Source of the DNA: Lineus longissimus
Lineage: Eukaryota > Nemertea > Pilidiophora > Heteronemertea > Lineidae
Reading direction: 5' to 3'
DNA length: 64,000 nt
Assembly (NCBI RefSeq): GCF_910592395.1
Contig: NC_088321.1
Location: 4,280,001-4,344,000 of the forward strand
Below, one piece after another: positions 52,210 through 64,000 of this stretch. Position numbers and translations under genes: made by a program. How positions within the stretch are numbered: position 1 is the stretch's first letter; each line of letters opens with the position of its first letter. The notes beneath the pieces were generated by a model. It did no database searches. It was not told where the DNA came from and saw only the letters and a list, made by a program, of their open reading frames with translations.

Positions 52210-54386
52210 ATGGAAGAAGAAACTTCAGCTGATAGTGATACGTTCTCTGATTCGGCCTTCACTGCATGGTGCGAAAATATGTGTCTTTCCCATCCCATGT
52301 TTCAATTCTGGAGCATAGTTTTGGAACTAGAGTTAAATCTCCTGGCTTTCGTTCGAGCCCTCCGCACATCCGACTTCGATTTGTATGTTGAGTCTATGGC
52401 TCAACTTGCTCCATGGTTCTTTGCTTTGGACCATGTGCACTATGCTCGGTGGGTTCCTGTGCACATAAGGGACATGACTAACCTCCGTCAGAGATGTCCT
52501 GAGGTTTATGAACATTTCATGGGTGGTGCGTTTACCTCAAATAAGACTGGAAATTCATTCTCTGCAATCGGACTCGACCAAGCGCATGAGCAGATGAATA
52601 CGCTGGTCAAGGGAGATGGAGGAGCCATCGGGTTAACCGAGAACCCTGGAGCCCTACGACGCTGGATGGTGGCAGGACCACAGTTGTCCGCAATCATTGC
52701 AGAGTACGAAGACAGTATTGACCCACACCCCGACAGCGACCATGGCAAACATCATGAGCAGAGCGACAGCAGACAGAGGACCTTCTCCCAGGACGTACGT
52801 GCCTTCGTCACTACCGTGGAGGAATTGGGGAATCCGTTTCTTGATCGTAGCAATGACCTTCTCACCATCGATACTCAAGTCGGGAACGAACAGTATTCAT
52901 CCTTCATCAATGAAAGACTGTTAAAAAACGACAAAGCAATAAGTGCCACAATACCAAGAAATGCGCTCCCGCTGTTCAGCAGGCCTAACAAGAAGGCTCC
53001 ATCAAAGGACAAGGAAAAGCTAACCACGTTTATATATCGCCAGTCAATCACGAGAAGGTGACCTTCAGGAGTTTTTCAAGCACGAGAATCAGCAGTACCC
53101 ACCATCGCTGTCTTCGTCCGGAAAACTTCGACAGGGGAAAAAGTCTGATCTTGTGGGATGCCTCGAGTCCAAGATCGATTCAGCCGTCTCCAACACCCCA
53201 TCTGTTGAGGTAAAAGTTCTTGATGGCGCAGCTGTAGTACATCTTCTGCCAGTTGGGGAATCTAGGACATTCGGAGAATATGCCAAGGATGTTTTCATTC
53301 CACATGTGTCAGCACAGCTAGAGAAGACGAGTCGAGTTGATCTTGTTTGGGACATTTACCTGAAAGACAGTCTGAAACTTTCAACCCGAGAAAATAGAGG
53401 AACCGGAGCACGCAGACGAGTGTCTTGTAATGTCAAGCTTCCAGGTCATTGGAAAAACTTCTTGCGCAAGATGAAAATAAAGAGGAACTCTTCCAGTTTC
53501 TGGGAAAGCAGTTGGCTTCTAAAGACACTGGAGACAAATCATCATCTCCACCTTGAGCGAGGCTGTTGTTACCTCAGTTATGGATCAGAATACGGACGCA
53601 CTACAGCCATGTTCCCATGAGGAGGCGGACACAAGAATCTTCCTTCATGTCAAAGATGCAATGAATTCCGGCTTCAAAACAGTGATCATTAGAACAGTGT
53701 ATACAGATGTTGTTGTATTAGCTGTTGCTAACTTTCAGAACTTTGCAAATCTTGAACAACTGTGGATAGCTTTTGGGACGGGCAAGGATTTTCGTTATAT
53801 TCCTGTCCACGAGATTGCAAGTGCAGTAGGCCCTCAGGTTGCACACGGATTGCTGTTTTTTCATGCCTTCACGGGCTCGGACAACACATCGTACTTTGCC
53901 AACTATGGTAAGAAGTCCGCATGGAACACGTGGCTTGTGTGGCCTGAAATCACAGAGACTTACGTACGCCACTCGTCGCCAACACCCAACCCGCCTGAGG
54001 ATGTGATCCAGCAACTGGAACGGTTTACAGTGTTGCTGTACTGCAGGACAAGTGACGAGGTGTCTGTGAATTCAGCTAGGATGACATTGTTCTCGAAAAT
54101 GTCGAGAAACATCGACAACATACCACCAACGAGGGCCTCCCTTGTACAGCACGTCAGTAGAGCCACCTACCAGGCAGGACATGTTTGGGGCCAGTCCTTG
54201 GAAAAGAGCCCATTGGTACCGACACCAACTGACTGGGGTTGGAAACCATCTCAGAGTGGTTACAAGCCGAAGTGGACAACATTACCTGCAGCTGAAGAGG
54301 CATGTCACGAACTCATCTCCTGTAAACGCACCAAGTCATGCAAAGGAAACTGGAAATTCTTCAAGAAGAACTTTGACGGTGGTTGA
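52210..54386 (+). pseudogene. Transposon protein with XPG/PIN-like motifs, frameshifted
   Basis: Frame 1 (52210-53061): FFALDHVHYARWVPVHIRDM, FSAIGLDQAHEQMN, IGLTENPGALRRWMVAGP. Frame 2 (about 53090-53440): DSAVSNTPSVEVKVLDGAA, FGEYAKDVF. Frame 3 (53553-54386): CSHEEADTRIFLHV, TVYTDVVVLAV, FHAFTGSDNTSYF. This is a widespread invertebrate repeat-associated protein that I know only as uncharacterised. The order E-A-D, T-D, G-S-D resembles the acidic residues of FEN1/XPG (PIN-fold) nucleases; here one expected Asp is Tyr (TVYTD). Broken by at least two frameshifts. Confidence 0.6.
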
Positions 54387-56293
54387 ACTGCACTCTGCAA
54401 GTGTGGTGGCATTTGCTATAAGGTCTAGCGATTTAGGGATGTTATGTTTTGAAAATATCAATCATTAACATTTTAAGACATAGACATAGACACTTACATG
54501 GACATTCTGTTTTGAAAATATCAATCATTAACATTTTGAGACATTATGGACATTCTGTTTTGAAAATATCAATCATTGAGACATTGACACAGACCCTTAT
54601 ATGGACATTCGTAGGGACCGGTGTGATATGCTTTCCTTTTAAAAAGGTGAATAATTTTATGCAATGGTGACTGATGTAATTGCATTTTCACAGATTTAAA
54701 ATATAGTGGCCACCTTGAAATCCAAGATGACCGCCATCTGACCGAATTTCTGATGCTTCCAAAATATTCCATGATATCGAAAACATGGGTAGAGGCGCTC
54801 GTTTTTCCATCCTAAGTGCTTTAGAACGGGAGATATGGACGACACTAGATTATTTTGGCGGCCGTCTTGGAATTCAAGATGGCGGCCACTTGGGGGCGTA
54901 TTTTGGGGGTCTATTATTTAATGACTTACATATACTCTGTAGACGCAGTGAGCGTTAGAATTTTGTTTCTGACACTTATAGTGTTAGAGACACAGAGGAA
55001 TGTCAAAAACATGGCGGCCATCTTGAAATTCAAGATGGCCGCCATCTGACCGAATTTCTGATGCCCCGAAAATGTTCCTTGATATTGAAAACATGGGTAT
55101 AGGCGCTCGATTTTCGATCCTAAGTGCTTTACTGGAGATATGGACAAAACTAGGTAATTTTTGGCGGCCATTTTGGAATTCAAGATGGCGGCCACCAGGG
55201 GCCGTAATTTTTTGGGGTCCATTTTTTTTAATGATCCTTATGTGCTATAATACCGCTCTGCAAAATTTCATGCTTTCTTGAAGAAGTGTACGATTCTGGT
55301 GAAAAATATCCCTTAGCCGCTCTACTAAAACCAGCCATTAAGAAATTCACCTTCAGAAAGACAATGGCATCGTACATCGATCAACAGTGGCAAACTGACC
55401 TGGTTGACATGCAGATAATTTCAGTGTAAGAATAAAGGATTCAGATTCATTTTAACAGTCATACTCGTTGATCTATTCAGTCGTTACGCTTGGGCTGTGG
55501 CAGTGAAGAGTAAGAGAGGAGAAGAAATCAGAGATGCATTTAAAGTGATTTTTAAAGAGGTGATACCGGACAAAGATTCAATTAGATGACGGTACAGAAC
55601 TCTACAACAAGCACTTCAAGCAACTTTTAACAGAAAATGACATAGAACGGTTCTCCTCAATATCTGACAAGAGGGCAGCAGTCGCAGAGAGATTCAACAG
55701 GACTTCAACAGGACGAATAAAATGTGGAGGTGTTTCACTGCTAAGGAGACTGACAAGTGGATAGATGTTCTGGATGACTTGGTCAGTGGCTACAATAATA
55801 CGTGTCACTCATCAACAGGAATGAAACCAATAGACGCCAGAAAGATCGAAAACGAAGGAGCAGTATGGTACAACCTTTACGGTCTTCACCTCAAAGAGAC
55901 ATTTGGTGATCCTAAGTACAAAGTAGGTGACAGTGTAACAATTTCAAAGTACAAGGCCATTTTCAATAAAGGCTACCTACCAAACTTCACTGAGGAAGTA
56001 TTCCAAATCAAACAGATAATCTTCACTCATCCTATTGTCAACAAGCTTGAAGATAACCTCAAGGAGGAAATTCAAGGATATTTCTACGAAGAGGAATTCA
56101 GTTATGTTAATAATCCTGATCAACTAGAGTACGAGATAGAGAAGATATTAAGATACAAGACCAGTAAAGGCAAGAAATATGGATTAGTGAAGTGGAAGGG
56201 CTACAGTGATAAATTCAATGAATGGTTGCCAATTTCAGACATAAAAAGCCTGAAAACATAAAAACATAATTTAAAAACTTTTTATCCTTTAAA

Positions 56294-56460
56294 TGGAGAG
56301 TCAAATGGAAGGACAGATATTTAACGATAATTATGTTATAAAGCAATTGAACTGTTTACTAGTTTTATTTTTACATATAAGTTAATTACACCAGAAGACC
56401 TAGAAAGAACCTTCAGATCAGGACATAGTCCTCAGCAACAAAGTTGTATGTAAGTATCAT
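56294..56460 (+). pseudogene. Polinton 2 HNH-like gene remnant and variant hairpin repeat
   Basis: MESQMEGQIFNDN is like the start of the 275-aa protein; the rest is gone. At 56421-56447 lies GGAC(ATA)GTCC, spacer TCA, GCAAC(AAA)GTTGT. Confidence 0.55.
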
Positions 56461-56473
56461 TTATCTAAATAAA

Positions 56474-56692
56474 TGAATAGAACTTGGGGATACACCAAGA
56501 GACCAAAGAATAGGAAAAAAAGATTAGAACAGTTTTAGAGCTAGAGGAACTAGAAAAGAAAGATGAGTTATCAAATCATGAGGCATCAAATCATGAGTTA
56601 TCGAATCATGAGACATCAAGACATGAATTATCAAACAATAAACCAGTAGTAGCACCAATTGTTGATATTAAACCCATTGTGACTAAATTGTG
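56474..56692 (+). pseudogene. Polinton 2 small basic protein, frameshifted
   Basis: MNRTWGYTKRPKNRKKRL, then TAG; a one-base shift at about 56537 opens the rest, with a repeated SNHE motif and VAPIVDIKPIVTKL. Same place and N-terminus as 13272-13523. Confidence 0.65.
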
Positions 56693-56816
56693 ATTAGACC
56701 GACTGGTTCTAGATCAATTAGATCGAGCGAAGCTCTCATGACAAGGTCAGGATCTACTAATGCTACAGACAGACATAGTAATGCTTCTGTTGATTCTAGC
56801 TTTTCGCATTAATTAA

Positions 56817-57632
56817 ATGGAAGACAGAAGTAGGCTTTATCCAGATGTAAATCACCAAGATATGATCGATGAAGAGAATAACCAGCCTATCGTGACGAAG
56901 TCCAACTTAAACCCTCATTGTTTGAATCCTCCTGATTTGAACCCTGATAATTTGAATCCTCATAATTTGAATCCTCATAATTTGAATCCTCATAATTTGA
57001 ATCCTCATAATTTGAATCCTCATAATTTGAATCCTCATAATTTGAATCCTCATAATTTGAATCCTCAGGGTTTCAGACGTAATCAAATCAGTGAAGTTAA
57101 AAAGTTCTTTGAAGCTGAGATTGAATGCAGACGAAAAACATTTATGAAATACAAGAAAGCTTTTGATGTAATTACTGGGTTTAGACATGCCCTAAGTTTA
57201 ACAAGTGTGGCTATTGGCTATGCTGGTATTTCAGCAGTAGCAGGAGTCATCACTGCTCCAATAGGTTTTGCTTTGGGTGGTGTGACACTAGCAAGTGCCA
57301 TTATTCATCACTACTTAGTTTTCAGAAGAAGAACATACTTAGGAAAATTGAAAAGCATGAGAAGATATCACAATTGGCCATTTCCAAATTTAACACTATC
57401 AATGATTTGGTCAGTAAAGCATGAACAGATTCGTTCATATCTACAGAAGAATTCAGTTTAATCCTCAAGAAGAAGGAGAAGTGCATTTCCTTGAAGAATG
57501 CCATTAGAAAGAAACAAAAGGAGGCTAGTTCTGATGCCAGTTTTGACTTAGAAACCCTTAAGAAGACTTTTTTAGAGGAAGGGAAAAAACTAGCACAGAC
57601 AGAGATGTTACAGAAATTAAAAAGCAAGTAAT
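56817..57632 (+). pseudogene. Polinton 2 219-aa membrane protein, with NLNPH repeats, frameshifted
   Basis: Start in ATTAAATGG. Residues about 32-83 are tandem NLNPH units from a 15-bp repeat. Then QISEVKKFFEAEIECRRK and VAIGYAGISAVAGVI as in Polinton 1. A shift near 57300 ends the frame at 57461; the true tail continues in another frame to TAA 57630-57632. Confidence 0.75.
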
Positions 57633-58064
57633 ACATCATCATTATTATCATCATGGGAGGCAGCCAGACAGCGAGCAGCCAACAGACTTGAGTGGAGGAC
57701 CCTGGGGAATGCCCCATGTGCCACCTAGGGCACGAAGGGTCCTCAGTAAGTAAGTAAAAGAAAAGGGCTCAACCAAAAAAAAAAAATTAATGCGCATTTT
57801 GCATCCCATAATTCAGTGCTGCCACCTATGATTATGCAATATTTTTGAAAAAAAGAAGCTAATTAAACCGAGATCATTTCTTCCCGTATTACCATCTAAA
57901 TGGATCTATGAAGGAAATGTAGCATGTAAGTATTTGACAGTATGCTCTAGCATATAAATGGAACGGCAGACAGTTTCATTCGTGCCTCGCATATAACGAA
58001 GACACGGAGGGCTCATCAAATCACTGCTGCATCGCTGTATTGTCTTCAGAGACAAGCGTTTGAG

Positions 58065-60241
58065 ATGGAAGAAGAAACTTCAGCTGATAGTGATACGTTC
58101 TCTGATTCGGCCTTCACTGCATGGTGCGAAAATATGTGTCTTTCCCATCCCATGTTTCAATTCTGGAGCATAGTTTTGGAACTAGAGTTAAATCTCCTGG
58201 CTTTCGTTCGAGCCCTCAGCACATCCGACTTCGATTTGTATGTTGAGTCTATGGCTCAACTTGCTCCATGGTTCTTTGCTTTGGACCATGTGCACTATGC
58301 TCGGTGGGTTCCTGTGCACATAAGGGACATGACTAACCTCCGTCAGAGATGTCCTGAGGTTTATGAACATTTCATGGGTGGTGCGTTTACCTCAAATAAG
58401 ACTGGAAATTCATTCTCTGCAATCGGACTCGACCAAGCGCATGAGCAGATGAATACGCTGGTCAAGGGAGATGGAGGAGCCATCGGGTTAACCGAGAACC
58501 CTGGAGCCCTACGACGCTGGATGGTGGCAGGACCACAGTTGTCCGCAATCATTGCAGAGTACGAAGACAGTATTGACCCACACCCCGACAGCGACCATGG
58601 CAAACATCATGAGCAGAGCGACAGCAGACAGAGGACCTTCTCCCAGGACGTACGTGCCTTCGTCACTACCGTGGAGGAATTGGGGAATCCGTTTCTTGAT
58701 CGTAGCAATGACCTTCTCACCATCGATACTCAAGTCGGGAACGAACAGTATTCATCCTTCATCAATGAAAGACTGTTAAAAAACGACAAAGCAATAAGTG
58801 CCACAATACCAAGAAATGCGCTCCCGCTGTTCAGCAGGCCTAACAAGAAGGCTCCATCAAAGGACAAGGAAAAGCTAACCACGTTTATATATCGCCAGTC
58901 AATCACGAGAAGGTGACCTTCAGGAGTTTTTCAAGCACGAGAATCAGCAGTACCCACCATCGCTGTCTTCGTCCGGAAAACTTCGACAGGGGAAAAAGTC
59001 TGATCTTGTGGGATGCCTCGAGTCCAAGATCGATTCAGCCGTCTCCAACACCCCATCTGTTGAGGTAAAAGTTCTTGATGGCGCAGCTGTAGTACATCTT
59101 CTGCCAGTTGGGGAATCTAGGACATTCGGAGAATATGCCAAGGATGTTTTCATTCCACATGTGTCAGCACAGCTAGAGAAGACGAGTCGAGTTGATCTTG
59201 TTTGGGACATTTACCTGAAAGACAGTCTGAAACTTTCAACCCGAGAAAATAGAGGAACCGGAGCACGCAGACGAGTGTCTTGTAATGCCAAGCTTCCAGG
59301 TCATTGGAAAAACTTCTTGCGCAAGATGAAAATAAAGAGGAACTCTTCCAGTTTCTGGGAAAGCAGTTGGCTTCTAAAGACACTGGAGACAAATCATCAT
59401 CTCCACCTTGAGCGAGGCTGTTGTTACCTCAGTTATGGATCAGAATACGGACGCACTACAGCCATGTTCCCATGAGGAGGCGGACACAAGAATCTTCCTT
59501 CATGTCAAAGATGCAATGAATTCCGGCTTCAAAACAGTGATCATTAGAACAGTGTATACAGATGTTGTTGTATTAGCTGTTGCTAACTTTCAGAACTTTG
59601 CAAATCTTGAACAACTGTGGATAGCTTTTGGGACGGGCAAGGATTTTCGTTATATTCCTGTCCACGAGATTGCAAGTGCAGTAGGCCCTCAGGTTGCACA
59701 CGGATTGCTGTTTTTTCATGCCTTCACGGGCTCGGACAACACATCGTACTTTGCCAACTATGGTAAGAAGTCCGCATGGAACACGTGGCTTGTGTGGCCT
59801 GAAATCACAGAGACTTACGTACGCCACTCGTCGCCAACACCCAACCCGCCTGAGGATGTGATCCAGCAACTGGAACGGTTTACAGTGTTGCTGTACTGCA
59901 GGACAAGTGACGAGGTGTCTGTGAATTCAGCTAGGATGACATTGTTCTCGAAAATGTCGAGAAACATCGACAACATACCACCAACGAGGGCCTCCCTTGT
60001 ACAGCACGTCAGTAGAGCCACCTACCAGGCAGGACATGTTTGGGGCCAGTCCTTGGAAAAGAGCCCATTGGTACCGACACCAACTGACTGGGGTTGGAAA
60101 CCATCTCAGAGTGGTTACAAGCCGAAGTGGACAACATTACCTGCAGCTGAAGAGGCATGTCACGAACTCATCTCCTGTAAACGCACCAAGTCATGCAAAG
60201 GAAACTGGAAATTCTTCAAGAAGAACTTTGACGGTGGTTGA
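58065..60241 (+). pseudogene. Transposon protein with XPG/PIN-like motifs, second copy
   Basis: Same as 52210-54386 with one amino-acid change in the first frame (ALSTSD for ALRTSD) and the same frameshifts. Confidence 0.6.
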
Positions 60242-61182
60242 ACTGCACTCTGCAAGTGTGGTGGCAGTTGCTATAAGGTCTAGCGATTTAGGGATGTTAT
60301 GTTTTGAAAATATCAATCATTAACATTTTAAGACATAGACATAGACACTTACATGGACATTCTGTTTTGAAAATATCAATCATTAACATTTTGAGACATT
60401 ATGGACATTCTGTTTTGAAAATATCAATCATTGAGACATTGACACAGACCCTTATATGGACATTCGTAGGGACCGGTGTGATATGCTTTCCTTTTAAAAA
60501 GGTGAATAATTTTATGCAATGGTGACTGATGTAATTGCATTTTCACAGATTTAAAATATAGTGGCCACCTTGAAATCCAAGATGACCGCCATCTGACCGA
60601 ATTTCTGATGCTTCCAAAATATTCCATGATATCGAAAACATGGGTAGAGGCGCTCGTTTTTCCATCCTAAGTGCTTTAGAACGGGAGATATGGACGACAC
60701 TAGATTATTTTGGCGGCCGTCTTGGAATTCAAGATGGCGGCCACTTGGGGGCGTATTTTGGGGGTCTATTATTTAATGACTTACATATACTCTGTAGACG
60801 CAGTGAGCGTTAGAATTTTGTTTCTGACACTTATAGTGTTAGAGACACAGAGGAATGTCAAAAACATGGCGGCCATCTTGAAATTCAAGATGGCCGCCAT
60901 CTGACCGAATTTCTGATGCCCCGAAAATGTTCCTTGATATTGAAAACATGGGTATAGGCGCTCGATTTTCGATCCTAAGTGCTTTACTGGAGATATGGAC
61001 AAAACTAGGTAATTTTTGGCGGCCATTTTGGAATTCAAGATGGCGGCCACCAGGGGCCGTAATTTTTTGGGGTCCATTTTTTTTAATGATCCTTATGTGC
61101 TATAATACCGCTCTGCAAAATTTCATGCTTTCTTGAAGAAGTGTACGATTCTGGTGAAAAATATCCCTTAGCCGCTCTACTA

Positions 61183-62116
61183 AAACCAGCCATTAAGAAA
61201 TTCACCTTCAGAAAGACAATGGCATCGTACATCGATCAACAGTGGCAAACTGACCTGGTTGACATGCAGATAATTTCAGTGTAAGAATAAAGGATTCAGA
61301 TTCATTTTAACAGTCATACTCGTTGATCTATTCAGTCGTTACGCTTGGGCTGTGGCAGTGAAGAGTAAGAGAGGAGAAGAAATCAGAGATGCATTTAAAG
61401 TGATTTTTAAAGAGGTGATACCGGACAAAGATTCAATTAGATGACGGTACAGAACTCTACAACAAGCACTTCAAGCAACTTTTAACAGAAAATGACATAG
61501 AACGGTTCTCCTCAATATCTGACAAGAGGGCAGCAGTCGCAGAGAGATTCAACAGGACTTCAACAGGACGAATAAAATGTGGAGGTGTTTCACTGCTAAG
61601 GAGACTGACAAGTGGATAGATGTTCTGGATGACTTGGTCAGTGGCTACAATAATACGTGTCACTCATCAACAGGAATGAAACCAATAGACGCCAGAAAGA
61701 TCGAAAACGAAGGAGCAGTATGGTACAACCTTTACGGTCTTCACCTCAAAGAGACATTTGGTGATCCTAAGTACAAAGTAGGTGACAGTGTAACAATTTC
61801 AAAGTACAAGGCCATTTTCAATAAAGGCTACCTACCAAACTTCACTGAGGAAGTATTCCAAATCAAACAGATAATCTTCACTCATCCTATTGTCAACAAG
61901 CTTGAAGATAACCTCAAGGAGGAAATTCAAGGATATTTCTACGAAGAGGAATTCAGTTATGTTAATAATCCTGATCAACTAGAGTACGAGATAGAGAAGA
62001 TATTAAGATACAAGACCAGTAAAGGCAAGAAATATGGATTAGTGAAGTGGAAGGGCTACAGTGATAAATTCAATGAATGGTTGCCAATTTCAGACATAAA
62101 AAGCCTGAAAACATAA
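61183..62116 (+). pseudogene. Polinton 2 integrase core and chromodomain, duplicated
   Basis: Duplicate of 55328-56261, with the same stops; clean frame 61577-62116 with the chromodomain. Confidence 0.8.
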
Positions 62117-62148
62117 AAACATAATTTAAAAACTTTTTATCCTTTAAA

Positions 62149-62547
62149 TGGAGAGTCAAATGGAAGGACAGATATTTAACGATAATTATGTTATAAAGCA
62201 ATTGAACTGTTTACTAGTTTTATTTTTACATATAAGTTAATTACACCAGAAGACCTAGAAAGAACCTTCAGATCAGGACATAGTCCTCAGCAACAAAGTT
62301 GTATGTAAGTATCATTTATCTAAATAAATGAATAGAACTTGGGGATACACCAAGAGACCAAAGAATAGGAAAAAAAGATTAGAACAGTTTTAGAGCTAGA
62401 GGAACTAGAAAAGAAAGATGAGTTATCAAATCATGAGGCATCAAATCATGAGTTATCGAATCATGAGACATCAAGACATGAATTATCAAACAATAAACCA
62501 GTAGTAGCACCAATTGTTGATATTAAACCCATTGTGACTAAATTGTG
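62149..62547 (+). pseudogene. HNH-like remnant and small basic gene, duplicated
   Basis: Duplicate of 56294-56692, including the variant double hairpin at 62276-62302. Confidence 0.55.
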
Positions 62548-62671
62548 ATTAGACCGACTGGTTCTAGATCAATTAGATCGAGCGAAGCTCTCATGACAAG
62601 GTCAGGATCTACTAATGCTACAGACAGACATAGTAATGCTTCTGTTGATTCTAGCTTTTCGCATTAATTAA

Positions 62672-63487
62672 ATGGAAGACAGAAGTAGGCTTTATCCAGA
62701 TGTAAATCACCAAGATATGATCGATGAAGAGAATAACCAGCCTATCGTGACGAAGTCCAACTTAAACCCTCATTGTTTGAATCCTCCTGATTTGAACCCT
62801 GATAATTTGAATCCTCATAATTTGAATCCTCATAATTTGAATCCTCATAATTTGAATCCTCATAATTTGAATCCTCATAATTTGAATCCTCATAATTTGA
62901 ATCCTCATAATTTGAATCCTCAGGGTTTCAGACGTAATCAAATCAGTGAAGTTAAAAAGTTCTTTGAAGCTGAGATTGAATGCAGACGAAAAACATTTAT
63001 GAAATACAAGAAAGCTTTTGATGTAATTACTGGGTTTAGACATGCCCTAAGTTTAACAAGTGTGGCTATTGGCTATGCTGGTATTTCAGCAGTAGCAGGA
63101 GTCATCACTGCTCCAATAGGTTTTGCTTTGGGTGGTGTGACACTAGCAAGTGCCATTATTCATCACTACTTAGTTTTCAGAAGAAGAACATACTTAGGAA
63201 AATTGAAAAGCATGAGAAGATATCACAATTGGCCATTTCCAAATTTAACACTATCAATGATTTGGTCAGTAAAGCATGAACAGATTCGTTCATATCTACA
63301 GAAGAATTCAGTTTAATCCTCAAGAAGAAGGAGAAGTGCATTTCCTTGAAGAATGCCATTAGAAAGAAACAAAAGGAGGCTAGTTCTGATGCCAGTTTTG
63401 ACTTAGAAACCCTTAAGAAGACTTTTTTAGAGGAAGGGAAAAAACTAGCACAGACAGAGATGTTACAGAAATTAAAAAGCAAGTAAT
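62672..63487 (+). pseudogene. 219-aa membrane protein with NLNPH repeats, duplicated
   Basis: Duplicate of 56817-57632 with the same NLNPH unit number and the same frameshift. Confidence 0.75.
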
Positions 63488-63508
63488 ACATCATCATTAT
63501 TATCATCA

Positions 63509-64000
63509 CTACTATAATGGACGTATAGAGCTGAAATAGTTTGTCACACATCTCCTCCGTCAGTTCAGATCGGATGACCTCGAAACTTTTCCTGAAAGTC
63601 GTGGTTGATATGGAGATGCACCTCGCCGGCTAAAATGGGTAAACTTTGCAGCAATCTCGAAGAAATAGCATTTTTTGTTCTTTCTATATATAGGCATACT
63701 CATGAACATAAGGGGCCTTTTCAGCAGGTCTGATTTGCATATGGAGCCATCTATTAAATCAAAAGTGTGGGATTATACAAAAATAAGCCGGGAAAGTATT
63801 GGGGCCACTATATGTTTAAAGCATTCATCCATTTCCGCAATTTTCCCCCTTTATTTTGGTCGTACTCTTTCACCTTACATTGTTAATCGCTCTTAATTTA
63901 TACGTATAAGTACTGTATGGAATTCATCACGTGATACACGTCACATAATAACAAACCGCCTCACCCGACCCAAGCACTGGACACAAAGTAGCGCACAGCT
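63509..64000. other. Flank, no gene seen
   Basis: Unassigned sequence after the tandem duplication; no supported frame or repeat. Confidence 0.4.

Larger units (their letters stand above)
51226..55327. mobile_element. 4.1-kb DNA transposon with inverted repeats over 300 bp
   Basis: TAGTGGAGCGGCTAAG at 51226 and CTTAGCCGCTCTACTA at 55312-55327, the match continuing inward for about 310 bp with AAGATGGCGGCC-type words. The flank shows AAA on both sides, so a short duplication of about 3 bp is possible. It carries one broken multi-motif gene (52210-54386). A partial second copy of the inner repeat lies at 54700-54900. Confidence 0.8.
51121..56261 (+). pseudogene. Polinton 2 integrase, split by a 4.1-kb transposon
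   Basis: The N-terminus (51121-51225) is followed by the insertion 51226-55327. The core then resumes at 55328 (KPAIKKFTFRKTM, DQQWQTDLVDM) but is disrupted by stops and shifts up to 55722. From 55722 to 56261 a clean frame carries YNLYGLHLKETFGDPKYKVG and the chromodomain GLVKWKGYSDKFNEWLP. This copy shows the intact C-terminus that Polinton 1 has lost. Confidence 0.85.
51799..57653 (+). repeat. Tandem duplication, unit 1 (5,855 bp)
   Basis: Matches 57654-63508 at a constant offset of 5,855 bp. I noticed only three differences: 52361 C/A, 53432 T/C and 54409 T/G. The junction joins the Polinton 219-aa gene end (TATCATCA) to LINE sequence (TGGGAGGCAGCC). Confidence 0.95.
57654..63508 (+). 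repeat. Tandem duplication, unit 2 (5,855 bp)
   Basis: Copy of 51799-57653, including a 5'-truncated copy of the 4.1-kb transposon and the Polinton 2 integrase-to-219-aa section. After 63508 the sequence leaves the repeat (CTACTATAATGG). Confidence 0.95.

Noticed and set aside
54449-54670. Repeated SVLKISIINIL frame
   Set aside because: Caused by three direct copies of a short AT-rich word in the transposon 3' region.
57322-57717. 131-aa frame on - over the 219-aa gene tail
   Set aside because: Antisense shadow of the real, frameshifted tail.

Overview
This window looks like repeat-dense nuclear DNA of an invertebrate animal, probably a marine deuterostome or lophotrochozoan. The grounds are a metazoan-type Polinton/Maverick, Ty3/Gypsy, CR1-like and Tc1-like elements, spliced exons with GT-AG borders, simple repeats and many TAGGCCTA and TACATGTA words. 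The species cannot be fixed from sequence alone. I recognise no ordinary housekeeping gene, tRNA, rRNA or CRISPR. Almost everything is mobile DNA in several states of decay.

Layout, 1-40590: a Ty3/Gypsy retrotransposon is cut in two inside its RNase H domain (1-1055 and 38370-40590). Between the halves lies element A (1056-38369), with inverted ends GGGTGTCTATAAAACG, a GACTAGGTGG target duplication and subterminal arrays of about 347-bp units. Element B (about 7221-37956), with its own imperfect ends, sits inside one of these arrays. Element B carries the remains of two spliced genes: a small chromodomain gene on + and a transposase-like gene on - whose core is gone. Element B is in turn split by a 17,501-bp Polinton (7896-25396) flanked by the 6-bp duplication ACTCTC. 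This makes four nested layers.

Polinton 1 carries, left to right: a deleted major capsid gene, a small membrane protein, penton-like minor capsid, a 152-aa membrane protein, packaging ATPase (-), integrase with chromodomain (frameshifted), an HNH-like zinc protein, a small basic gene with a stop, a 219-aa membrane protein, protein-primed DNA polymerase B (-, broken), a second penton-like protein (+), then on - a basic membrane protein, a 283-aa protein, a VLTF3-like putative late transcription factor, a 532-aa coiled-coil/membrane protein and a 463-aa protein. Most starts have TAAATG, as in poxvirus late promoters. I see no adenain-like protease.

The most unusual signal is a roughly 30-bp double-hairpin micro-repeat, GAGC(TAT)GCTC, spacer TCA, GGAC(GAA)GTCC. 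It is present in about 30 full or partial copies between 9.9 and 24 kb, in both orientations, inside and between Polinton genes. Where it lies in a gene it is translated in frame, and copies in frames that would contain a stop carry changes that remove the stop. It is absent from the matching sites of the second Polinton.

Layout, 40600-64000: a 915-bp inverted-repeat element, scattered pieces of a second Polinton (41543, 44930, 45948-57650), LINE ORF1- and RT-like sequences, several MITEs, a 4.1-kb transposon with ends over 300 bp long inserted in the Polinton 2 integrase gene, and a 5,855-bp almost identical tandem duplication (51799-57653 and 57654-63508). Polinton 2 keeps the gene order of the left half of Polinton 1 but is full of stops, frameshifts and insertions.
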